Counted from the first letter of the stretch, positions 20,331 through 29,706 are shown. The stretch is 64,000 nt of DNA from JACKAL01 sp964400355 (GCA_964400355.1 CAYNTO010000006.1:1-64000); one strand, 5' to 3'. A program made the numbers and translations. Notes: a model not told the origin generated them from the sequence alone.

Positions 20331-20714
20331 ATGGGACGATTTTGGTTGATGTTGGGATGTCTGTTCAGCGGGCTAACGGTGGTGTGTGGTGCGTTCGGTG
20401 CTCACCTGCTCAAGGGCACTATGGATGCTCACAGTATGGAAATTTTTGATATCGCCACTCGCTACATGATGTTTCATGCCATGGCCTTATTAGCACTTGG
20501 ATTGTGGAGCCATTGGGAAAAATGGGCCAGCTGTTTTTGGGCGGGCTTCTTTTTTGTAGTGGGAATTTTGTTATTTTCTGGAAGTTTGTATGCAATGGTG
20601 TTTGTCGAAATATCCTGGCTGCCGTACCTGACTCCTGTTGGGGGTGTGAGTTTTATTTTGGGATGGATATACTTTTTATTTTCGATTTTTAGCACGCGAA
20701 GTAAGTTTATTTAA
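20331..20714 (+). CDS. DUF423-family small membrane protein
   Basis: 127 residues with about four transmembrane helices and the family landmarks CGAFGAHLLK near the N-terminus, RYMMFHAMALL in the middle and a PVGG turn before the last helix. DUF423 (PF04241) proteins are widespread inner-membrane proteins without a firm function. The ATG at 20331 is chosen because GAAGGGT lies 8 bases upstream and the protein then starts at the family's usual place; a start at 20271 overlaps the dioxygenase gene. It lies 23 bases after hmgA in the same direction. Confidence 0.85.
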   Translation: MGRFWLMLGCLFSGLTVVCGAFGAHLLKGTMDAHSMEIFDIATRYMMFHAMALLALGLWSHWEKWASCFWAGFFFVVGILLFSGSLYAMVFVEISWLPYLTPVGGVSFILGWIYFLFSIFSTRSKFI

Positions 20715-20719
20715 AATCG

Positions 20720-21397
20720 CTAAATATAATGTTCTTGCCCCAAATAGTGCTCGCGCATGTTTTCAAATGAGGACAACATGTCGGAAGGGCTACTGTAAAT
20801 CTCTACGGCATCCTTCAAATGTTCTCTGTCCCAACCCCCACATGTAAATGCAATGGCGCTCACACCCGCACGGCCCGCGGCCGCCACATCATAGGGTGTG
20901 TCGCCGATCATAACGGCTTCGTCTTTAGAAATTCGTGCTTTTTTTAATGCGGCCTGAACAATGTCGGGATCTGGTTTGGAATTTTGGACGTCGTCGGCGT
21001 TGACTCGCAAAGGTAGCAAAACAGAGATCCCGCCTTGGCGCAAAAGTTTTTCCATATCCTCCTTGGAAGAAGATGTGGCCACAATCAAAGTGTAACCCTG
21101 TTTACGGAGATGCTTTAAGAGTCGTCGCGTATCTTTGAAGGGCCTCACGCGCGACAGGTATTTTTTGCGAAAAAGTTCTCCGCGATAGTCGGCAAGTTCT
21201 TTGCCCAAGGGATCATCGGACGCAATACCGAGCAAACGGGGTAGAAAATTGTCGGCACCCATACCAATAAGGGGGAGCACTTCCTCCATCGGAATATGGA
21301 AGCCTGCATCTCGGAGTGCATCGACCCATGCACTCGCGTGCAGCCTGTTGCTGTCCACCAGAGTTCCGTCCACATCGAGCAGAAAGGCTTTGATCAT
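20720..21397 (-). CDS. HAD-superfamily hydrolase (phosphatase/phosphoglucomutase-like)
   Basis: 225 residues of the HAD subfamily I fold. Motif I DVDGTLVDS gives the nucleophile Asp8 and the acid Asp10; a helical cap follows (about 15-90), then motif II ATSSS, motif III Lys in KPDPDI and motif IV IGDTPYD. The cap type and length match phosphoglycolate phosphatase or beta-phosphoglucomutase relatives, and the substrate cannot be chosen from sequence alone. Its ATG overlaps the stop of the small gene upstream by 4 bases, so the two are translated together. It is convergent with the DUF423 gene, with 5 bases between the stops. Confidence 0.88.
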   Translation of the reverse strand: MIKAFLLDVDGTLVDSNRLHASAWVDALRDAGFHIPMEEVLPLIGMGADNFLPRLLGIASDDPLGKELADYRGELFRKKYLSRVRPFKDTRRLLKHLRKQGYTLIVATSSSKEDMEKLLRQGGISVLLPLRVNADDVQNSKPDPDIVQAALKKARISKDEAVMIGDTPYDVAAAGRAGVSAIAFTCGGWDREHLKDAVEIYSSPSDMLSSFENMREHYLGQEHYI

Positions 21398-21651
21398 AGA
21401 AGGGCGCGGCCCATGAACGCCAAAACATCCGGGCTCAGATCTTTGGAGTTGTGATCAAGAGGTTGTAGTTTGCTTTGATCAATACCCTGTTCTTTCAGCC
21501 GCGCGATCAGGCGATCACTGGGCTTGTCGGATTTTATGCACAGACCATCGCTCATTTGGATGACCTCATCGCCATCACTTTTAATGTTTTGAATCAATTG
21601 GTGTTGAGGAATTGGCGAGTCGGCATTGAGGGGGAGTTTGTAGTAGGCCAT
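21394..21651 (-). CDS. Small conserved-looking protein of unknown function
   Basis: 85 residues, unrecognised, mostly polar with a hydrophilic middle and no leader or membrane segment. It is coupled to the HAD gene by a 4-base overlap, which supports it being translated. The ATG at 21651 has no ribosome binding site. The frame continues upstream for about 24 codons without an ATG, GTG or TTG, and this extension reads like protein (RIKISYDDS), so the true start may be a rare codon or the 5' end may be damaged or misassembled. Confidence 0.55.
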   Translation of the reverse strand: MAYYKLPLNADSPIPQHQLIQNIKSDGDEVIQMSDGLCIKSDKPSDRLIARLKEQGIDQSKLQPLDHNSKDLSPDVLAFMGRALL

Positions 21652-21881
21652 GGAGTCATCATAGGAGATTTTAATCCGCGAGGCTCCGCTAGTGTGGTGT
21701 AGGAACTGTGGAGTTTTTTAAACGTAGTGGCCGTAAAAAGCGATCCCCATAGGAGGAGAGGGGGCGGCCGCGCCGTCAGATGGAATATAAACGACACACA
21801 AGGCCTAAAACGGATCTAAATGCCCGAAATGAGTGGTCATATGCGCTTGAGCTCCCTATGTGATTGTGATAGTTTTGCGCC

Positions 21882-23060
21882 ATGTTAAATACCCCTGCCT
21901 ATTTTGACTACAATGCCACAAGTCCGTTGCATCCGGAACTCAAAGCCAAAATCGTTGAATGGCTGGAGGCCTGGGGCAATCCCAGCTCCGTACATGCTCA
22001 CGGAAGAGGCGCAAAAAAATTGGTGCGTGAAGCGCGCCAAAACATCGCCGATCTTTTAGGCGTGCACACTTTGGAAATTATTTTTACCAGTGGCGGTAGC
22101 GAAGGCAACAACACCATTGTCGGCGGACTGCTCGATGCACCGCTTGCGAAGACAAAAAAAGAACTGATCACCACGAATATCGAACATCCAAGCATGGCCA
22201 AGGTGATGGCTCATGCGGAATCTCGCGGTTTTACGGTTCATCGCATTGATGTTTCGAGAAACGGAGATTTCGACTTTTCTCACTTTGAAAGAGTTCTATC
22301 AGAAAACACTTTGCTAGTGTCTGTCATGTTGGCCAACAACGAGACCGGAGTGATCCTACCCATCGCAAAGATTGCAAAGCTCTGCAAAGAAAAAAATGTT
22401 CTCATTCATACCGACGGGGTGCAGGCGCTCGGAAAGATTCAAACCAAGATTAGCGATCTGGGAGTGGACTTTGCGTCGTTCTCCGGCCATAAGTTCTACG
22501 CGCTTAAAGGCACGGGTTTTATTTACGTGCGCCGCGGGAATGAGTTCTACCCGTATATCCATGGTGGAGGCCAGGAGCGCGGTCGCCGCGCGGGCACTGA
22601 AAATGTTCTTGCTATTGCATCGATGGGCTTTATGGCTGAAAAACTCAGAGACATGGATGAACACTACAGCCACATGAAGGCCTTGCGCGATTCCTTCGAA
22701 GAACAAATCCTAAAAGCTATTCCCGATATAGAGATCACCGCGAAAGACTCCAAACGCTCACCCAACACCTCCAGTGTGATCATTCATGGAGTGCACGGCG
22801 AATCTTTGCTCATCAGCCTCGACGTGAAAGGTTTTTCGGTGAGTACGGGTTCGGCCTGTAGTTCGGGAAGTAGCGAGCCAAGTATCACCTTGCAACACAT
22901 GGGCCTCACTCGCGAAGAAGCACAGAGCACACTTCGCGTGAGTATGGGGTGGTTCACCACTGAGGACGAAGTGAATCGCTTCGTGGAAGCTCTCCAGCAG
23001 ACAGTGACCCATCTGCGCGGACTTAAGAAAGAGAAAACCAGTGACTATGTTAGAGACTAA
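21882..23060 (+). CDS. Cysteine desulfurase (NifS/IscS-like)
   Basis: 392 residues, a PLP enzyme that takes sulfur from cysteine onto an active-site Cys. Seen: FDYNATSPLHP at the start, the cofactor Lys204 in SGHKFYALKG, GGGQERGRRAGTEN, and the sulfur-accepting Cys326 in STGSACSSGS. The stop overlaps the start of mnmA, which needs a desulfurase to supply sulfur for tRNA 2-thiolation, so this gene most likely serves MnmA, though a role in Fe-S cluster assembly is also possible because no iscU is nearby. First gene of the operon; the leader of about 230 bases should contain its promoter. Confidence 0.93.
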   Translation: MLNTPAYFDYNATSPLHPELKAKIVEWLEAWGNPSSVHAHGRGAKKLVREARQNIADLLGVHTLEIIFTSGGSEGNNTIVGGLLDAPLAKTKKELITTNIEHPSMAKVMAHAESRGFTVHRIDVSRNGDFDFSHFERVLSENTLLVSVMLANNETGVILPIAKIAKLCKEKNVLIHTDGVQALGKIQTKISDLGVDFASFSGHKFYALKGTGFIYVRRGNEFYPYIHGGGQERGRRAGTENVLAIASMGFMAEKLRDMDEHYSHMKALRDSFEEQILKAIPDIEITAKDSKRSPNTSSVIIHGVHGESLLISLDVKGFSVSTGSACSSGSSEPSITLQHMGLTREEAQSTLRVSMGWFTTEDEVNRFVEALQQTVTHLRGLKKEKTSDYVRD

Positions 23061-24150
23061 ATCAAATCTCCAAAAACCTTCTAAAGGCCGCGTGCTTGTC
23101 GCTATGAGTGGCGGTGTGGACAGTTCTGCAGCAGCAGCTCTACTTGTAGAGCAGGGCTATGATGTCATCGGCGTGACCATGCAGGTGTGGGACTATTCGT
23201 CATGCAGTATTGAAGAGGGTCTTGGAACGTGTTGCTCATCGAGTGACGTCGACGACGCCCGCAGTGTGGCGGATCGTCTGGGGATTCCGTTTTTTGTGAT
23301 CAACTGTGAAGAAGAATTTAAAGAAAAGGTGATTGATCCATTTGTGGCGGATTACATGCAAGGGCGCACGCCGCTTCCGTGTGTGAACTGCAACACGTAC
23401 TTAAAATTTGACCACCTCATCGAGAAAATGAAGGAGCTCGAGTGTGACTACCTGGCCACCGGCCACTACGCGCAGATTCATATCAACGACAAGGGAGAGG
23501 GCCAGGTTGTAACGAGTACAGACGACTGGAAAGACCAGACTTATTTTTTGTTCACGCTTCCCAAAGATATTCTGCCCAAAATTCTTTTTCCGGTGGGCAA
23601 TATGAATAAGCCCGAGGTGCGCAAGTACGCCGAGGCACAGAACCTCGTAGTGGCTCGCAAAAAAGATTCTACCGGGATTTGCTTTGTTGGCGACAGAGGA
23701 TACTCGAATTTTATTAAAGACAACTATCCTGATGCACCCGTGAAAACAGGCAAGCTCCGGTTGTATCCATCCGGTGAAACTTTGACCGAGCATGGTGGTG
23801 TTCATTTGTTCACCTATGGCCAGCGCAAAGGATTGGGGATCTCCAGCGAGCATCCTCTGTACGTTGTAAAAGTGGATGCTGAAAACGGCGATGTTTGGGT
23901 GGGCGAAGAACAACACCTCTACACTTCAGAAATGCTTATTGAAAACTGCCATTGGCATCAGGACATTACCAATCAACCCTTCAACGTAAAAGTGCGTTAT
24001 GCGCACAAAGGCGGTGAAGCGGTTATCGAGCGCACGTCGGGTTCCTCTTACAGAGTGAAATTCAAAGAACCCCAGCGCGCGATCACGCCAGGACAAGCGG
24101 CGGTGGTTTATGACGGTTCACGCCTCGTCGGTGGAGGATGGATTCGGTGA
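23041..24150 (+). CDS. mnmA: tRNA-specific 2-thiouridylase MnmA
   Basis: 369 residues. MnmA puts sulfur on U34 of tRNAs for Lys, Glu and Gln. The PP-loop SGGVDSS at residues 23-29 activates the tRNA with ATP, PCVNCN holds the first catalytic Cys (114), and STGICFVG holds the second (214). The start is uncertain: GTG at 23041 has AAGAGA at a good distance, while the ATG at 23047 is 2 codons later. The gene overlaps the cysteine desulfurase by 20 bases and mtaB by 4, showing a compact translation-coupled operon for tRNA modification. Confidence 0.96.
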   Translation: MTMLETKSNLQKPSKGRVLVAMSGGVDSSAAAALLVEQGYDVIGVTMQVWDYSSCSIEEGLGTCCSSSDVDDARSVADRLGIPFFVINCEEEFKEKVIDPFVADYMQGRTPLPCVNCNTYLKFDHLIEKMKELECDYLATGHYAQIHINDKGEGQVVTSTDDWKDQTYFLFTLPKDILPKILFPVGNMNKPEVRKYAEAQNLVVARKKDSTGICFVGDRGYSNFIKDNYPDAPVKTGKLRLYPSGETLTEHGGVHLFTYGQRKGLGISSEHPLYVVKVDAENGDVWVGEEQHLYTSEMLIENCHWHQDITNQPFNVKVRYAHKGGEAVIERTSGSSYRVKFKEPQRAITPGQAAVVYDGSRLVGGGWIR

Positions 24151-25481
24151 GTGTATCGTTTGAGATAAAAACCTTTGGCTGCAAGGTGAACACCTACGAC
24201 GCCGGGCTCTTGCACAAGCGCCTGCAAGCGGCAGGTTTCTTCCGCACGCAGGATAAACCAATGGTTCACATTGTGAATACCTGTGCGGTCACTCAAGAGG
24301 CCACTCGCGAGGCTATGCGCTACGTGCGGCGCCTGCGAGCAAAAAGCCCTTTATGCACTATCGTGATGACGGGTTGCTCGGCCCAGGTCGATGGAAAGCT
24401 TCTCGACGAGATGCCCGGCGTGGATCTGGTTGTGGCCAATAGTCACAAGGGAGATTTAGAAAATATTTTGATTCGCCACCTACGCGGCGGTAGCACGGAG
24501 CGCGTTTTTCGCTCCAATATTTTTCGCAATGAATCGCTCGGTGAAGGCGGCGGTCTCGAAGAAGGGCGCACGCGGTCATTTCTTAAAATTCAAGACGGCT
24601 GCAATAGTTTTTGCACATTTTGTATTATTCCCTATGCCCGCGGAAAGAGCCGTAGTCTTTCGATCTCCTATCTCGTGAACAAAGTGAATGAGTTGGTCTC
24701 AAGTGGTATACAGGAAGTGGTGCTTACGGGTGTACATATTGGTGATTACGCGGATGAATCGAGCGGTGTTGAACTAAAGCTTGAAGACCTTTTAGAATCT
24801 CTACTGGCAAAAACAAAAATTCCACGCATTCGTCTCTCGAGCATGGAGCCTGTAGAGCTATCAAAACGCCTCTTAGAACTGTATGCAGACGTGCGCCTGT
24901 GCCCTCATTTTCACATGAGCATTCAGAGTGCGCAAACTGAGGTTCTAAAAAACATGCGGCGCCATTATAACGCTCATCAGGTGGAGCAGGCTCTTGAAAG
25001 CATTGAGCAGTACGTCCCCGGTGCTTTTGTGGGCATGGATGTGATCGTTGGATTTCCGGGAGAGACTCGCGCTCAGTTTCAGGAGACTGTGGACCGCCTG
25101 GCCTCACTGCCATGGACGAGAATACACGTTTTTCCTTATAGCGAACGCCATGGCACGCGGGCCACCCTCATGGAGGGTGCAGTACCGGTGAGCGAACGGA
25201 AAGAGCGCTCGCGTGAGCTGCGCGATTTGAGTCTAACTCGCTACAAAGAGCGAGCTTTAGCGCAGGTGGGTTTGGTCAAGCAATCGCTGCTTTTGCAAAC
25301 CAAGTCTGCGAACGTACAGGCGCTCACGCGCGACTACTGGAATGTGAATCTGGTGGGAACTGTTCCAGATTCGGCGCAATCGGTTTCGATGAGAGAGGTT
25401 CCAGTTCGAATTATTGGTTTTGATCAAAGTACGGATCAGGAATCCGCGTTGATTGGAGAGTTTGTTTATGCCGCTCATTGA
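24147..25481 (+). CDS. mtaB: tRNA t6A37 methylthiotransferase MtaB
   Basis: 444 residues, a radical-SAM methylthiotransferase converting t6A37 to ms2t6A37 in tRNA. The N-terminal domain has the MtaB-type TFGCKVN start and further cysteines in NTCAVT and TGCSAQ that bind the second cluster. The radical-SAM triad CNSFCTFC has Cys152, 156 and 159. The C-terminal TRAM-like region is short. The start chosen is GTG 24147, which overlaps the mnmA stop by 4 bases and has GGAGG 9 bases upstream; the ATG at 24138 sits directly on that GGAGG and is unlikely. It overlaps rnc by 14 bases. Confidence 0.93.
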   Translation: MSVSFEIKTFGCKVNTYDAGLLHKRLQAAGFFRTQDKPMVHIVNTCAVTQEATREAMRYVRRLRAKSPLCTIVMTGCSAQVDGKLLDEMPGVDLVVANSHKGDLENILIRHLRGGSTERVFRSNIFRNESLGEGGGLEEGRTRSFLKIQDGCNSFCTFCIIPYARGKSRSLSISYLVNKVNELVSSGIQEVVLTGVHIGDYADESSGVELKLEDLLESLLAKTKIPRIRLSSMEPVELSKRLLELYADVRLCPHFHMSIQSAQTEVLKNMRRHYNAHQVEQALESIEQYVPGAFVGMDVIVGFPGETRAQFQETVDRLASLPWTRIHVFPYSERHGTRATLMEGAVPVSERKERSRELRDLSLTRYKERALAQVGLVKQSLLLQTKSANVQALTRDYWNVNLVGTVPDSAQSVSMREVPVRIIGFDQSTDQESALIGEFVYAAH

Positions 25482-26163
25482 TCAACTCTCACAAATTTTA
25501 GATATCGACCTTCATAACGAGCGACTCTTCGAGCGGGCCTTCACCCATAAAAGCTTGGCGAAGGACAACGAAAACGTTGAACACAACGAACGCCTCGAAT
25601 ATTTAGGAGATGCGGTGTTGGGCATGATTATCGCCGATTTGCTCTATCGCATGTTCGTCGATGACGACGAGGGTCAGCTGTCTCGCAAGCGCGCAAGCCT
25701 TGTCAATGAATCCACTTTGAGCCGCATCTCAGAGCATTACAGCCTCTCGCAGTTTCTTCGCGTGCATCATAGCCAGTCACAAGCGGAACTACAGACAAAC
25801 CCGCGCATCACCTCCTCACTGTTCGAGGCAGTTGTGGGCGCAATGTACATCGATCTCGGATTCTTAAAAACTCGTGACTGGGTCGAGAAGGTTTACGTGA
25901 GCGTTGTGGGGCTTTCTTTTAACGATCACGATTACCAAGATGATTACAAAACTCGCTATCAAGAGTTGGTTCAGAGTCGTCTTAAAATCACTCCGGTATA
26001 CGAGACCACCGAGACCACCGGCCCCGACCACCAGCGCCTGTTCACGGTGACTGTCAGTGTGGATGGTCGAGTGACGGGACGGGGTCAAGGGACTAGTAAA
26101 AAGATTGCTGCACAAGAGGCGGCAAAGAGTGCATTTGAAAACGAGGAGATTGATAGTGAATAA
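25468..26163 (+). CDS. rnc: Ribonuclease III
   Basis: 231 residues. RNase III cuts double-stranded RNA in rRNA maturation and mRNA control. The signature NERLEYLGDAVLG is at about residues 40-52 with the catalytic Glu and Asp. A second acidic cluster, SLFEAVVGAMYID, follows near 117. The dsRNA-binding domain fills the C-terminus from about 158 (DYKTRYQELVQ to AAQEAAKSA). The ATG at 25468 has TTGGAGAG upstream; a longer frame beginning with TTG is less likely. Its place before era matches the rnc-era order of many bacteria. Confidence 0.96.
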   Translation: MPLIDQLSQILDIDLHNERLFERAFTHKSLAKDNENVEHNERLEYLGDAVLGMIIADLLYRMFVDDDEGQLSRKRASLVNESTLSRISEHYSLSQFLRVHHSQSQAELQTNPRITSSLFEAVVGAMYIDLGFLKTRDWVEKVYVSVVGLSFNDHDYQDDYKTRYQELVQSRLKITPVYETTETTGPDHQRLFTVTVSVDGRVTGRGQGTSKKIAAQEAAKSAFENEEIDSE

Positions 26164-27055
26164 AGCAAAAAAAACTGGCGACGTGGGTTTTGTCGGACTT
26201 CCGAATTCAGGCAAGAGCACACTCCTCAATGCATTGCTGGGTGAAAAAGTCGCTATCGTCAATGCGAAGCCCCAGGCCACGCGACGCCGGGTTCAAGGTA
26301 TTATCAACTACGAAAATTACCAAATTCTTGCTGTGGATTCTCCGGGGTTTTTATCCAAAGCAGCCACGCCACTCCACGAGTTTTTAGTCGGTGAGGCCAA
26401 AGACGTTCTCGAGACTGTGGGAGTGATAGTTATTTTGATGCCCACGGATCTGGACAACGAGGAGGCGTTTAAGGAATTGGTCGCGCTCGTACAAGCCACC
26501 AAAAAGAAGTATATCTACTGCATTACAAAAACCGATTTAAAGCCCACAGATGTAGCTCGACCGCTGATCGAGAGCATCCTTGCATCGACGGCGACGGTTT
26601 TTAAAGTCTCTGGCCGTGATGACCGCTTGGAAATTTCCCGTAAGCTCTTTGAGGTGCTCGACCCTTATTTGGTCGAAACCGACAGCTTCCAGTATGATGT
26701 GGAGATGTTCACCACCGAGCGCTCGCGCGACCTTATCGCCGAGTACATTCGCGAAGGCTGCATGGAGCACCTGGGGCAAGAGATACCCTACAATATCGCT
26801 GTTCAGGTAGATAGCTATAAGGAAGAGAACTTACCAAAAATCTACGCAACTATTTTTGTAAACAAAGAGAGCCATAAATCCATCGTGATCGGTAAAGGCG
26901 GAGAGAGCTTAAAGCAAATTGGTATTTATGCGCGCAAGCGTTTTGAAGATATCATCGGCGAAAAAGTATTTCTTTCCCTGCACGTGAAAACTAAAGAAGA
27001 CTGGGCCAAAAATAAAAACTTTATGAATGAGATGGGTTATGGAAAAAATAAATAA
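26156..27055 (+). CDS. era: GTPase Era
   Basis: 299 residues. Era binds the 3' end of 16S rRNA and helps 30S assembly. The P-loop is GLPNSGKS (14-21) and the KH domain has VIGKGGESLKQIG near the C-terminus. Two GTPase motifs depart from the common forms: G3 is DSPG (61-64) instead of DTPG, and G4 is TKTD (124-127) instead of NKxD. The GTG start at 26156 has GAGGAG 7 bases upstream and overlaps the rnc stop by 8 bases; frames starting upstream lack a site. The motif changes are conservative, so activity is expected. Confidence 0.94.
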   Translation: MNKAKKTGDVGFVGLPNSGKSTLLNALLGEKVAIVNAKPQATRRRVQGIINYENYQILAVDSPGFLSKAATPLHEFLVGEAKDVLETVGVIVILMPTDLDNEEAFKELVALVQATKKKYIYCITKTDLKPTDVARPLIESILASTATVFKVSGRDDRLEISRKLFEVLDPYLVETDSFQYDVEMFTTERSRDLIAEYIREGCMEHLGQEIPYNIAVQVDSYKEENLPKIYATIFVNKESHKSIVIGKGGESLKQIGIYARKRFEDIIGEKVFLSLHVKTKEDWAKNKNFMNEMGYGKNK

Positions 27056-28373
27056 ACCGCTGACAACGATTGCCGTTGTGGGCCGCCCCAATGTGGGCAA
27101 GTCCACGTTATTTAATCTGTTGGCAGAGATGCGCAAGTCGGTGGTTAAGGATCAGCCTGGTGTCACCCGCGATATTCTGTTCGAAACAGCAGAGCTGTGG
27201 GGTAAGAATTATGAAATCATCGATACGGGCGGTCTCACGGATGCCGACGACGATATCTCTGTAAAAATTAAAGAACATGTGGTGGAGTTCTTGCGCTCCG
27301 TCGATTTCTTAATCGTGGTGATGGACGGGCGTGCGGGGCTTTTGCCAGAAGACAACGACATCATTCGCATTGCTAAAGAGTCGGGGAAACCGTTTATCAT
27401 CGCTGTGAACAAAATCGATAAAATCTCAGACCTGGACACACTTACAGCCGAGTTCTATCAGTTTGGAACGGATGTGGTGGGTTGCTCGTTTGAACAACGT
27501 ATGGGGATGGACCAACTTCTTCAATGGATATATGACCACATTGAGGACAATCAGTCCTTTGCCGAAGACGCTTTTATTCTCTCGATTGTGGGAAAACCAA
27601 ATGTGGGGAAAAGCTCGCTGTGCAATCGTCTTTTGGGTCAGCAGCGCATGCTCGTCAGCGACATCGCTGGCACGACCACCGACCCCGTGGATTCAGCGTT
27701 TAGCTATAACGACAAAAACTATGTCCTCATAGACACCGCAGGTCTTCGCCGCACAAGTCGAAGGCTCGAAGACGTGGAGGTGATCTCGGCTTTTAAAACT
27801 GAGCGGTCCATGCGCAAATCGGAGTTAGTACTACTGGTGATCGACGGCACTCTGGGGCCCACAGAGCAAGATGCCAAAATCCTGGAGATGATCTCTGCGG
27901 CCCATAAAGGTGTGATTCTGGTGGTGAACAAGTCGGATCTGGGTAATGAGATGGACGAGTACCGAAAGACCGTGCGCGCCCAAGTTGCCAAAGACTTCCA
28001 TTTCTACAACGATATTCCGGTGGTCTTCATCAGTGCAAAGACGGGCCAGGGATTAAAGGAGTTATTCGAGACCATCGAAGACATACGCGCCAAACTCTAT
28101 TTCCGAGTGGGGACGGGAGAGCTCAATGACTTTTTCTTTAACACCATTCGCCAGGCACCAGCGCCGGTATTTGGCGTGCGCGATGTTAAGTTCTACTACC
28201 TGACGCAAACGCGCCAGTTTCCGCCAAGCTTTATTGCTTTTGCCAATTATCCCGAAGGTGTCGACAATTCCTACCGGCGCTTTATTTCTAAAAAACTCAA
28301 AGAACAGTTCAATCTGCAAGGCGTACCGGTACGTATCTTTGTTATGAAAAGCGGAAAAAACGCCCGGCAATGA
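27039..28373 (+). CDS. der: Ribosome-assembly GTPase Der (EngA)
   Basis: 444 residues with two GTPase domains in tandem, a layout diagnostic of Der, which acts in 50S assembly. The first P-loop is GRPNVGKST at about 15-23 with DTGG and NKID; the second is GKPNVGKSS near 187 with DTAG and NKSD. A KH-like domain ends the protein. The start at 27039 lies inside the end of era (17-base overlap); a 4-codon longer ATG start at 27027 is possible. Having era and der side by side groups two ribosome GTPases with rnc in one transcript. Confidence 0.95.
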   Translation: MEKINKPLTTIAVVGRPNVGKSTLFNLLAEMRKSVVKDQPGVTRDILFETAELWGKNYEIIDTGGLTDADDDISVKIKEHVVEFLRSVDFLIVVMDGRAGLLPEDNDIIRIAKESGKPFIIAVNKIDKISDLDTLTAEFYQFGTDVVGCSFEQRMGMDQLLQWIYDHIEDNQSFAEDAFILSIVGKPNVGKSSLCNRLLGQQRMLVSDIAGTTTDPVDSAFSYNDKNYVLIDTAGLRRTSRRLEDVEVISAFKTERSMRKSELVLLVIDGTLGPTEQDAKILEMISAAHKGVILVVNKSDLGNEMDEYRKTVRAQVAKDFHFYNDIPVVFISAKTGQGLKELFETIEDIRAKLYFRVGTGELNDFFFNTIRQAPAPVFGVRDVKFYYLTQTRQFPPSFIAFANYPEGVDNSYRRFISKKLKEQFNLQGVPVRIFVMKSGKNARQ

Positions 28374-29686
28374 CAGAAAGATTCCGCTATCTCCTTTTTA
28401 TGTCGCTGATTTTTCAGTTTTTACGGTTTCCGCAAATTTTTGATCGCGGTGGCATGGGGGCGTTTCTTTATATCTATTTTCTTAGCTCAATTATCGTCGG
28501 TGGTTGTTTGCTCATGGGCGAACTTATTTTAGGAAAAACTGCCGAGAAAACACTTGGCAGCAGTATGGTGCGTTTTCTCAACGACAAGATTGTGTTGGAA
28601 AAGGCCATTTCTCCGCTTCGTCGATCCATACTTCATGCCGGGCGCTGGGTCCAATACCTGTTTTTAACGGTGAACCTACTTGTCGTGATGTATCTGTCGG
28701 TAATTTCTATTTGGCTACTCCACGCCGTGGCTGGCATCTTTTGGAATCTTGAATACCATGTTCTGACGCAAAGTATGTTTGCGGCAATTCACTTTGTTTT
28801 GATTTATTTGATCTATAAAAAGCAAAATTCCGTTCAACGTGTGGAGAACGCTTTGATGCTTGTGTGCGTGGGCCTGATTGCTTATTTGTTTTTTAACTCT
28901 GTGAATATTCTCAGAAACAACAGCGCATTTTTGTCTCTGTTTTATCCCGATTACTCCCAGGTGAGTTGGTCGTCGCTACAAATCGCACTGGGCCACACTT
29001 GTTTTTCACTGTTGCTAGGATGCGGAGTTGTCACTCAGTTTGGTGCCTCTCTCGATCGCAATCGCGATGTGACTTCACTGGCGACACGCTTAGTGTCGTT
29101 GTCGTTCTTGTCGTGCGTGGTGGTCACGATTGTTTCCATGTCTGTGATGTATGGCAAATCATTTTCTTTTACGGGCTATCGCTATTTTATTGAGACCTTG
29201 CCCAAAATATTCACCGATACTTTGGAGTCTACGTATCTTGCAGCTCTGCTTTTAATGATTTTTTACGCGTTTGTTTCCATATTCGTGTTGCGCCTAATTC
29301 GAATTTTCAGACGCGACATGAATGATTCTGTATTCCGACAATTTCCCCACAGCAAGCGCCTGTTTTATAGCCTTTATGTGGTGTTCACGTTTTTAATTGT
29401 GTTTCTGTCGTCTCAGTACAAACACGTCAAGTGGGTGGGGAATAATAGCCTTTTTGATATTTTTGAAGAATCTTTGATCACTTTTTTGTTTCCCATTTAT
29501 ATGCTCATTGTGGTGCTCTTTGTGTACTTCGCTGCGCCCAAAAAGCTTCTTCGCCGGGAATTCTCGGCGATCGAAATCGATCAGGAAATCAGCCACTTTT
29601 ACCCCATATGGAGAGCGGCCGTTTTGTGGCTGACCCCCCTCGCGGTGGTTCTAGGGCTATCCATGTATATATTCGATCGACTTTAG
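28370..29686 (+). CDS. NSS-family sodium-dependent transporter (divergent)
   Basis: 438 residues with about 11-12 transmembrane helices. Helix 1 and the loop after it read FLRFPQIFDRGGMGAFLYIYF, the region equivalent to the family's NIWRFPY...GGGAFL, followed by the helix-2 GELILGK. NSS proteins are LeuT-like symporters for amino acids and related compounds. The missing NIW-type start of helix 1 marks it as divergent, so the sodium sites cannot be assumed. Its ATG overlaps the der stop (ATGA), placing a transporter at the end of the ribosome-maturation operon, which is unusual. Substrate unknown. Confidence 0.75.
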   Translation: MTERFRYLLFMSLIFQFLRFPQIFDRGGMGAFLYIYFLSSIIVGGCLLMGELILGKTAEKTLGSSMVRFLNDKIVLEKAISPLRRSILHAGRWVQYLFLTVNLLVVMYLSVISIWLLHAVAGIFWNLEYHVLTQSMFAAIHFVLIYLIYKKQNSVQRVENALMLVCVGLIAYLFFNSVNILRNNSAFLSLFYPDYSQVSWSSLQIALGHTCFSLLLGCGVVTQFGASLDRNRDVTSLATRLVSLSFLSCVVVTIVSMSVMYGKSFSFTGYRYFIETLPKIFTDTLESTYLAALLLMIFYAFVSIFVLRLIRIFRRDMNDSVFRQFPHSKRLFYSLYVVFTFLIVFLSSQYKHVKWVGNNSLFDIFEESLITFLFPIYMLIVVLFVYFAAPKKLLRREFSAIEIDQEISHFYPIWRAAVLWLTPLAVVLGLSMYIFDRL

Positions 29687-29706
29687 GCCCTTGGGCCGCT
29701 CTTTTA
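29686..29706 (+). terminator. Possible terminator of the mnmA-der operon
   Basis: A GC-rich self-complementary GGCCCTTGGGCC starts on the last base of the transporter stop codon and is followed by GCTCTTTTA. The stem is short with a 2-4 base loop, so confidence is moderate. Confidence 0.45.
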
